Positions 58,248-64,000 of a DNA stretch of 64,000 bases are shown in pieces. The DNA comes from Bacteroidota bacterium (GTDB lineage Bacteria > Bacteroidota > Bacteroidia > Flavobacteriales > Flavobacteriaceae). The position numbers and the translations under genes were made by a program. How positions within the stretch are numbered: position 1 is the first letter of the stretch; each line of letters begins with the position of its first letter. A model generated the notes under the pieces. The model had not been told where the DNA came from, made no database searches, and worked only from the letters and a program-made list of their open reading frames with translations. The stretch lies in assembly GCA_027620655.1 (NCBI GenBank), contig JAQCDS010000001.1, positions 372,001 to 436,000 on the forward strand, given 5' to 3'.

Positions 58248-59507
58248 TTACTCGCCCATGGCTGCAGATACTGCAGCGGAAAGTCTTTTGTAAAGTCCAG
58301 AATTTAATCGTTCTCTAATGCTAGAAAATGCTTGAAGTGTTTCTTCCACGTCTTCAAGTGTATGCATTGCTGTTGGTATCATTCGTAACAGAATCAATCC
58401 TTTAGGAATAACAGGGTACACAACAATGGAACAGAAAATTCCGTGATTTTCTCGTAAATCTTTTACCAATGCCATGGCTTCAGGAATACTACCTTTCAGG
58501 TAAACTGGGGTCACACAACTTTGAGTTGTTCCAATATCAAACCCTCGTTCTTTAAGTCCAGATTGAAGCGCATCAACAATTTTCCAAAGATTTTGTTTAA
58601 GCTCAGGCATGGTTCTAATCATGTCTAAACGCTTTAGAGCACCTTTAACTAATTGCATTTGCAATGATTTTGCAAACATTTGTGAGCGTAAATTATATTT
58701 TAAATAATCAATAATTTCTTGATCAGCTGCAATAAATGCACCAGTACTGGCCATAGATTTTGCAAAAGTTGCAAAATATACATCTATATCGTCTTGAACG
58801 CCTTGCTCCTCGCCCGCTCCTGCACCAGTTGCTCCTAATGTTCCAAAACCATGGGCATCATCAACAAGAAAACGGAAATTAAATTTTTTCTTTAAGGCTG
58901 CAATTTCTTTGAGTCGGCCTTGTTCTCCACGCATCCCAAAAACACCTTCTGAAATAACAAGAATACCACCACCTGTTTGCTCTGCCATTTTAGTAGCACG
59001 TTCTAAGTTTTTTTCTAAACTTTCAATATCATTATGCTTATAGGTGAATCGTTTTCCCATATGTAAACGCACACCATCAATGATACATGCATGAGCATCA
59101 ACATCATAAACAATGATATCATCCTTACCAACAAGGGCATCAATTGTTGACATAATACCTTGGTAACCAAAGTTTAAAACATAAGCTGCTTCCTTATTGA
59201 CGAATGCTGCTAGTTCTTGTTGTAATTGCTCGTGTAGTTCTGTATGTCCAGACATCATTCGAGCTCCCATTGGATAGGCAGAACCATACTCACTTGAAGC
59301 GGCGGCATCAACCTCACGTACTTCTGGATGATTGGCAAGACCCAAATAATCATTTATACTCCAGGTGATGACGTCTTTACCTTGAAATTTCATACGATTA
59401 GAAATCTGCCCTTCTAGCTTTGGAAATACAAAATAGCCTTCTGCTTGACTTGCCCATTTCCCTAATGGCCCTTTGTCTTTATATATCTTCTCAAATAAAT
59501 CTCTCAT
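58248..59507 (-). CDS. Alpha-oxoamine synthase family PLP enzyme (cysteate/serine acyltransferase-like)
   Basis: PLP enzyme of the alpha-oxoamine synthase family (serine palmitoyltransferase, KBL, BioF), 419 aa, joining an amino acid and an acyl thioester with loss of CO2. INDYLGLANH near the N-terminus, H139 (VDAHACIIDG), DDAHGFG (216-222) and Schiff-base K250 (FAKSMASTGAF). In Bacteroidota these enzymes make the base of sphingolipids or of sulfonolipids (capnine). The neighbouring gene codes for a cysteine-synthase-like enzyme, which would suit cysteate supply and the sulfonolipid route. BioF is less likely, as no other biotin gene is near. Confidence 0.8.
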   Translation of the reverse strand: MRDLFEKIYKDKGPLGKWASQAEGYFVFPKLEGQISNRMKFQGKDVITWSINDYLGLANHPEVREVDAAASSEYGSAYPMGARMMSGHTELHEQLQQELAAFVNKEAAYVLNFGYQGIMSTIDALVGKDDIIVYDVDAHACIIDGVRLHMGKRFTYKHNDIESLEKNLERATKMAEQTGGGILVISEGVFGMRGEQGRLKEIAALKKKFNFRFLVDDAHGFGTLGATGAGAGEEQGVQDDIDVYFATFAKSMASTGAFIAADQEIIDYLKYNLRSQMFAKSLQMQLVKGALKRLDMIRTMPELKQNLWKIVDALQSGLKERGFDIGTTQSCVTPVYLKGSIPEAMALVKDLRENHGIFCSIVVYPVIPKGLILLRMIPTAMHTLEDVEETLQAFSSIRERLNSGLYKRLSAAVSAAMGE

Positions 59508-59531
59508 CTAATTTTTTGTTGGTTTAGTTGT

Positions 59532-59539
59532 CAAAATTA
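59532..59539 (-). promoter_or_regulatory. Bacteroidota -7 box for the alpha-oxoamine synthase gene
   Basis: TAATTTTG on the minus strand fits TAnnTTTG, 24 bases before the ATG at 59507. A TTTG lies 14 bases further upstream, shorter than the usual spacing. Confidence 0.42.
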
Positions 59540-59622
59540 TGGAATAATATATTCAAAACATAATGATTTGTAAATTTATAAAGTTCTGTAGAAAATTAAG
59601 TTGGGGTAAAAAAATGGTTCGG

Positions 59623-60669
59623 TTATTTAACGTATTCAATGGGCTTGGTAGAAGGTTTGAGTGTTTCGTCCATAAACCCTTGATCTTCCATCCATTTATC
59701 ATTAAAAACTTTACTCATATAGCGTGAGCCATGATCTGGAAAAATCATCACTACAACATCGGATTTAACCAATAAAGAATGTTCTTGCAATTGCTTAACC
59801 GCTTGTACAACAGCTCCAGAAGTGTAGCCACCAAAAATGCCTTCGGTGTGAGCCAATTCTCGAGCAGTATGTGCACTGTCTTCGTCTGTAACTTTTATAA
59901 ATTCATCAATCACATCAAAATCAGTGGCTGTTGGAATTAAATTTTTTCCTAATCCTTCAATGCGGTATGGATAAATTTCATTGGCATCAAATTCACGAGT
60001 TTCGTGGTATTTTTTGATTACAGAGCCATAAGCATCTACTCCAATAATTTTGATATCAGGATTTTGTGATTTTAAATATTGTGCTGTTCCAGAAATTGTA
60101 CCTCCTGTTCCACTACACGCCACTAAATGAGTAATTTTTCCATTGGTTTGTTCCCAAATCTCCGGCCCAGTTGTTTTAAAATGGGCTTCTGTATTTAAGG
60201 CATTAAAATATTGGTTGATATAAACTGATCCTTCTATTTCGTTATGTAAGCGCTTTGCAACTTCATAATATGATCGCGGATCATCTGACTTTACATTGGC
60301 TGGGCAAACATACACCTTTGCACCCATACTTTTAAGCATATCAATCTTATCTGGAGAAGACTTTGAACTTACTGCCAAAATACAATCATAGCCTTTTATA
60401 ATACTCACCATTGCAATACTAAAACCCGTATTTCCGGAAGTTGTTTCAATAATTGTGTCGCCAGGCTTCAAAATACCTTTTCTTTCGGCTTCTTCAATGA
60501 TGTACAATGCAATACGATCTTTAGAAGATTGCCCAGGGTTGAAAGCCTCTAGCTTTGCTAAGTAAGTGCCTGGAAAGCTTTTTGTAATATGATTGAGCTT
60601 TACAAGTGGTGTATTTCCCACAAGCTCCAAAACATTATTATAAATTTTAGATTGTTGATCTAACGACAT
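59623..60669 (-). CDS. Cysteine-synthase-family PLP enzyme (possible cysteate synthase)
   Basis: Fold-type II PLP enzyme, 348 aa. Schiff-base K50 in NPGQSSKDR (cysteine synthases usually have SVKDR), the amino-acid-binding loop TSGNTG (77-82), the phosphate-binding SGTGGTISG near 189-197, and a C-terminal extension [21 protein letters not shown]. The S-S-K-D-R motif and the tail resemble the CBS-like/cysteine synthase B-like branch. With the next gene it may make cysteate from O-phosphoserine and sulfite for sulfonolipids; alternatively it is ordinary cysteine synthesis. Confidence 0.82.
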   Translation of the reverse strand: MSLDQQSKIYNNVLELVGNTPLVKLNHITKSFPGTYLAKLEAFNPGQSSKDRIALYIIEEAERKGILKPGDTIIETTSGNTGFSIAMVSIIKGYDCILAVSSKSSPDKIDMLKSMGAKVYVCPANVKSDDPRSYYEVAKRLHNEIEGSVYINQYFNALNTEAHFKTTGPEIWEQTNGKITHLVACSGTGGTISGTAQYLKSQNPDIKIIGVDAYGSVIKKYHETREFDANEIYPYRIEGLGKNLIPTATDFDVIDEFIKVTDEDSAHTARELAHTEGIFGGYTSGAVVQAVKQLQEHSLLVKSDVVVMIFPDHGSRYMSKVFNDKWMEDQGFMDETLKPSTKPIEYVK

Positions 60670-60686
60670 ACAATTGGTTTAGACTA

Positions 60687-60694
60687 CAAAAATA
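60687..60694 (-). promoter_or_regulatory. Bacteroidota -7 box for the cysteine-synthase-like gene
   Basis: TATTTTTG on the minus strand, ending 17 bases before the ATG at 60669. No -33 element seen. Confidence 0.45.
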
Positions 60695-60711
60695 AAAAAA
60701 AAAATCAACTT

Positions 60712-62847
60712 TTATTTTGAGATTGACTCGAGGTCTAGTAAAAAAGAGTATTCAGAAGCAACCTCCTTGATCGCTTCAAAACGGCCAGATGCACCCCCAT
60801 GTCCTGCATCCATATTAGTTTTTAAAAAGAGATTTGATGTATTTTTAGATTGAAGTCGTAACCTAGCTATCCATTTTGCAGGCTCCCAATATTGCACTTG
60901 AGAATCATGTAATCCAGCAGTTATAAGCATATTTGGATATTGCTGATTGCTTACATTGTCATATGGAGAATATGACTTCATGTAATCGTAATATGTTTTA
61001 TCATTGGGATTTCCCCATTCATCATATTCGCCAGTCGTTAACGGAATGCTATCGTCCAACATGGTTGTTATAACATCAACAAAAGGAACTGCTGCAACTA
61101 CACCATTATAAAGTTCTGGCACCATATTAACCACTGCACCCATTAGCAATCCTCCTGCACTTCCTCCCATGGCATAATTATGCTTCGAAGAAGTATAACC
61201 TTCATCTATTAAATATTTTGAGCAATCAATAAAATCTGTAAATGTATTTTTCTTTTTTAATAATTTTCCATCTTCGTACCATTGACGACCAAGATATTGA
61301 CCACCTCTTATGTGTGCAATAGCATAAATAAACCCACGATCTAACAGACTCAGACGTACTGTTGAGAAATAGGGATCAATTGTTGCTCCATAAGACCCAT
61401 AGGCATACAAAAGCAGTGGTGTTTCAGAACTTTTTGGGGTGTCTATATGACGTACTAATGAGATAGGAATTTTTGTCCCATCTGTTGCTGTAGCCCATAG
61501 ACGCTCAGAAACATAATTTTCCTTTTTAAATTTTCCTCCCAAAACTTCTTGCTCTTTTTTAATAGTTTTCTCTTTTGTAACCATGTTGAAATCAATCACA
61601 GAAGAAGGTGTTGTCATGGACTGATAACCATAACGTAAAACATCAGTATTAAAATCAATATTTGTGGTCGTATACGCCGTATAGGTTTCGCTCTCAAAAG
61701 GAAGATAATAACTGTCTGTACCATCCCAACGTTCTATTTTTATTTGATTCAATCCATTTTTTCTTTCAGATACTACTAAAAAGTCTTTAAAAATTTCTAT
61801 GTCCTCCAATAAGACATCCTCCCTGTGCGGGATTACATCTTTCCAGTAACGCTTTTCAGTATTCTTTTCAGAAGTTTTAGACAATTTAAAATTTTGAGCA
61901 TTATCAGCATTAGAAAGCACATAAAAAGAATCGCCAAAGTGTGAGATTGAATATTCCAAGCCTCTTGTTCTGGGCTGAAATACTTTAAACTTTTGATCTG
62001 GTGTATTGGCATTCAAAATTTGGTATTCTGTAGTAAGGGTACTGTAACACGAAATGACTAAATACTTTTTTGATTTGGTCTTATACACTCCAACTCCAAA
62101 GGTGTCATCTTTTTCTTCAAAAACCAATTGATCGTCATCCGAATTAGTTCCAAGTTTATGCTTGTAAATGGCTTCAGAGCGTAATGTTATTTCATTTTTT
62201 AAGGTGTAAAATAACGTTTTATTGTCATTGGCCCATGTGCTACTTCCTGTACAATTATCAACTTTATCTCCTAAAATTGTATTTGTTTTTAAATCCTTTA
62301 TATGTAATGTATATTGTCTTCTACCAATGGTATCAAGAGCAAAAGCAACCAATGAATTATCTGGGCTTACATTTATACTCCTCAAATTAAAATACGAATG
62401 CCCTTCGGCTATAACATTGCAATCAAAAAGCAATTCTTCTTTTGCCTTTAACGAACCTTTTTTTCGAGTGTAAATGGGATAATCTTTACCCTTTTCATAC
62501 TTAGTGATGTACCAATAGTCATTATATTTGTAAGGCACAGAGCTGTCATCTTCCTTGATTCTTAATTTCATTTCTTGAAATAAATCCTCCTGAAAATCTT
62601 TAGTATGAGCCGTTTTAGCCTCATAATACTCATTTTCTTTATTTAAGTAATCTATTACTTCAGAATTTTCTCTGTCATTTAACCAATAAAACTCATCAAT
62701 TCTTACATCATCGTGTTTGGATAACTCTTTATGGATTTGCTTTGGTTTTGGAGGTTCAATAGAATGTGCCATAGTGGATTGACTTGCGTTTTTTTTACAA
62801 GATAGTATTAGAAAAAAAATAGAAAATGAATAAAAAATAAGTCTCAT
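60712..62847 (-). CDS. S9A prolyl oligopeptidase-type peptidase (oligopeptidase B-like), lipoprotein
   Basis: Serine peptidase of 711 aa: lipobox LILSC (C17), a beta-propeller domain (about 70-420) beginning HDDVRIDEFYWLNDRENSEV, and an alpha/beta-hydrolase domain. Nucleophile Ser near 560 in GGSAGGLLMG, with the S9A-typical PLLLYAYGSYGA and HIRGGQYLGRQWYEDGK before it; catalytic Asp in GLHDSQVQYWEP and His in DAGHGGASGR. The layout is that of PtrB (cleavage after Lys/Arg), but lipidated and periplasmic. Confidence 0.92.
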   Translation of the reverse strand: MRLIFYSFSIFFLILSCKKNASQSTMAHSIEPPKPKQIHKELSKHDDVRIDEFYWLNDRENSEVIDYLNKENEYYEAKTAHTKDFQEDLFQEMKLRIKEDDSSVPYKYNDYWYITKYEKGKDYPIYTRKKGSLKAKEELLFDCNVIAEGHSYFNLRSINVSPDNSLVAFALDTIGRRQYTLHIKDLKTNTILGDKVDNCTGSSTWANDNKTLFYTLKNEITLRSEAIYKHKLGTNSDDDQLVFEEKDDTFGVGVYKTKSKKYLVISCYSTLTTEYQILNANTPDQKFKVFQPRTRGLEYSISHFGDSFYVLSNADNAQNFKLSKTSEKNTEKRYWKDVIPHREDVLLEDIEIFKDFLVVSERKNGLNQIKIERWDGTDSYYLPFESETYTAYTTTNIDFNTDVLRYGYQSMTTPSSVIDFNMVTKEKTIKKEQEVLGGKFKKENYVSERLWATATDGTKIPISLVRHIDTPKSSETPLLLYAYGSYGATIDPYFSTVRLSLLDRGFIYAIAHIRGGQYLGRQWYEDGKLLKKKNTFTDFIDCSKYLIDEGYTSSKHNYAMGGSAGGLLMGAVVNMVPELYNGVVAAVPFVDVITTMLDDSIPLTTGEYDEWGNPNDKTYYDYMKSYSPYDNVSNQQYPNMLITAGLHDSQVQYWEPAKWIARLRLQSKNTSNLFLKTNMDAGHGGASGRFEAIKEVASEYSFLLDLESISK

Positions 62848-62882
62848 GGTAAATGAATTTAGGAAATGTAAAAATAAAAAAA

Positions 62883-63905
62883 TTAGGAAACACTCTCTAA
62901 AGTTTCAAGAAGTATTTCATGCATATCATCCGTATAATCTAAGTGAGTGACCATACGTAGTTTTCCACCACCCATATTACTAATTAATATGTTTTTGGAT
63001 TTAAGTTTTTTTATAAAAGCTTCTGAATTAATATGTGCAGCCAATTCAAAAATGACAATATTAGTTTCAATGGGTTGAACCTCAGCAACATAATCTGATT
63101 TTTGAAGTGTTTTGCCAATCGCTTTTGCTTTGATATGATCATCGGTCAAACGTGTTCTGTGATGGTCTAAAGCATATAAACCGGCAGCTGCCAGTACGCC
63201 CACTTGTCGCATACCGCCTCCAAGCATTTTTCGAAAACGCAATGCTTTTTCCATAATCGCCTCATTGCCAATCAAAACAGAGCCAATTGGACACCCCAAA
63301 CCTTTACTCAAACACACTGAAATCGTATCAAAAACAGCACCATATTCTGTGGGGGATTCATTTGTGGTTTCCAAAGCATTCCAAAGTCGAGCACCATCAA
63401 GATGCAATCCTAAATTGTGGGTTTCACAAATGGATTTAATTTTTTTTATCTCTTGAAAATCCCAACAGGCACCACCTCCTTTGTTTGTGGTGTTCTCCAA
63501 AGCGACTAAAGTTGTCAAAGGGCTATGATAAAAATCAGGAGGATTAATTGCTTCCATGACTTGTTGAGCGGTCATCATCCCTCTTTGACCATCAACTAAT
63601 TTACAAGAAACACCGCTATTGAAAGACACGCCACCACCTTCATAATTATAAATATGTGCATATTTATCACAAATCACTTGCTCACCAGGTTGTGTATGCA
63701 ATTTTATAGCCGCTTGATTGGCCATGGTCCCTGTGGGGAAAAACAGCGCTTTATCTTTGCCAAACATTTTAGCTAAACGTGCTTGTAAGGCATTGACTGT
63801 GGGGTCTTCAGCATATACATCGTCACCAAGCTTCGCATTTTGCATAGCTTCCACCATTCCCGGCGTTGGTTTTGTTACTGTATCACTTCGTAAATCAATC
63901 TGCAT
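62883..63905 (-). CDS. ltaE: Low-specificity L-threonine aldolase
   Basis: PLP enzyme (fold type I) that splits threonine/allo-threonine to glycine and acetaldehyde, 340 aa. IDLRSDTVTKPTPGM at the start, GDDVYAEDPTVNAL, FFPTGTMANQ, LHLDGARLWNA and the Schiff-base K201 in SVCLSKGLGCPIGSVLIG are all canonical. Near the C-terminus, GGGKLRMVTHLDYTDD closes the active site. It follows the S9 peptidase gene arrangement on the same strand, 35 bases upstream of it. Confidence 0.95.
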   Translation of the reverse strand: MQIDLRSDTVTKPTPGMVEAMQNAKLGDDVYAEDPTVNALQARLAKMFGKDKALFFPTGTMANQAAIKLHTQPGEQVICDKYAHIYNYEGGGVSFNSGVSCKLVDGQRGMMTAQQVMEAINPPDFYHSPLTTLVALENTTNKGGGACWDFQEIKKIKSICETHNLGLHLDGARLWNALETTNESPTEYGAVFDTISVCLSKGLGCPIGSVLIGNEAIMEKALRFRKMLGGGMRQVGVLAAAGLYALDHHRTRLTDDHIKAKAIGKTLQKSDYVAEVQPIETNIVIFELAAHINSEAFIKKLKSKNILISNMGGGKLRMVTHLDYTDDMHEILLETLESVS

Positions 63906-63961
63906 GGCAAAAAATTTTGAACGTAAATCTACATATTATTTTAATTCTTTGCTATAAATTC

Positions 63962-63969
63962 TATTTTTG
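63962..63969 (+). promoter_or_regulatory. Bacteroidota -7 box for the gene starting at 63987
   Basis: TATTTTTG fits TAnnTTTG and ends 17 bases before the ATG at 63987, divergent from ltaE. Confidence 0.5.
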
Positions 63970-63986
63970 TACATCAAAATAAATTT

Positions 63987-64000
63987 ATGATAAACCACGA
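63987..64000 (+). CDS. Start of a gene cut by the window edge
   Basis: An ATG preceded by a TAnnTTTG box and an A/T-rich leader opens a frame (MINH...) that leaves the window after four codons. Only position and promoter support it; the product cannot be named. Confidence 0.4.

Noticed and set aside
18946-62847. Type IX secretion C-terminal sorting domains on the exported peptidases (M1, M3, S10, S9)
   Set aside because: Their C-termini lack the sorting-domain pattern; signal peptides or lipoboxes alone suggest periplasmic or membrane location.
1-64000. Search for rRNA, tRNA, CRISPR, toxin-antitoxin, restriction-modification or prophage features
   Set aside because: None seen on reading both strands; intergenic spaces are too short (at most about 220 bases) for rRNA, and no cloverleaf was noticed, though a tRNA scan was not possible here.

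Overview
The window looks like a chromosomal segment of a member of the Flavobacteriaceae (Bacteroidota). The evidence is a very A+T-rich composition, promoters of the Bacteroidota type (TAnnTTTG, sometimes with an upstream TTTG), few Shine-Dalgarno sequences, and many families restricted to or typical of this group (DUF5606, DUF4834, DUF1684, LETM1-related protein, M3/S9/S10 secreted peptidases, YfhO protein, flavobacterial small ORFs). Coding density is extreme: no gene-free stretch exceeds about 220 bases. I see no rRNA, tRNA, CRISPR array, insertion sequence, prophage or classical defence island.

Layout. 1-5041: end of a MeaB GTPase gene, a minus-strand run ruvX-def-DUF5606-MATE-76 aa-PAP2, then dapD. 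5038-14366: a cell-surface polysaccharide / LPS-core patch with a WaaP-like kinase, a GT9 heptosyltransferase-like protein, a methyltransferase, a NodB deacetylase and seven further glycosyltransferase-like genes on both strands. 14444-23748: tsaC, cca, ctaA, a pRiA4b ORF-3-like gene, an ABC ATPase without a permease, an M1 peptidase and a large BNR-repeat protein. 23780-28239: a stand-alone Crp/Fnr DNA-binding domain divergent from sodC with an FNR-like palindrome between them, a LETM1-related/DUF1456/DUF1684 operon, and an ECF sigma factor with a membrane partner. 28282-38355: plsC-like, NUDIX, cyclophilin, M3 peptidase, OxyR, DUF4442, PadR-PspC module and S10 peptidase. 38355-47341: a glycosyltransferase whose C-terminal domain is in another frame, a BatA-like protein, a dihydroorotase homologue without its metal-binding histidines, an esterase, an MBL hydrolase, a 483-aa protein of unknown function, bcp, and an nth lacking its iron-sulfur cysteines. 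47408-64000: a second ECF sigma factor with a structured leader, uvrA, a basic secreted protein, a glycosyltransferase/YfhO/DUF4834 operon, an outer-membrane barrel, a GNAT-like protein, an alpha-oxoamine synthase next to a cysteine-synthase-like enzyme (possible sulfonolipid pair), an S9 peptidase and threonine aldolase.

How the genes work together. Most are housekeeping functions in short translationally coupled operons (ATGA or TAATG overlaps). Two physiological themes stand out. The first is envelope building: LPS-core sugars, phospholipid acylation, possible sulfonolipid, YfhO and BatA-like membrane proteins. The second is a peptide-scavenging and oxidative-stress lifestyle: four large exported peptidases, OxyR, SodC and Bcp.

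No clearly new multi-gene system is obvious. The most intriguing signals are a nested hairpin that ends on the start codon of the ECF sigma gene at 47992, the split glycosyltransferase at an A7 tract (39077-39083), the truncated Fnr-like regulator facing sodC, and several enzyme homologues that have lost catalytic or cofactor residues.
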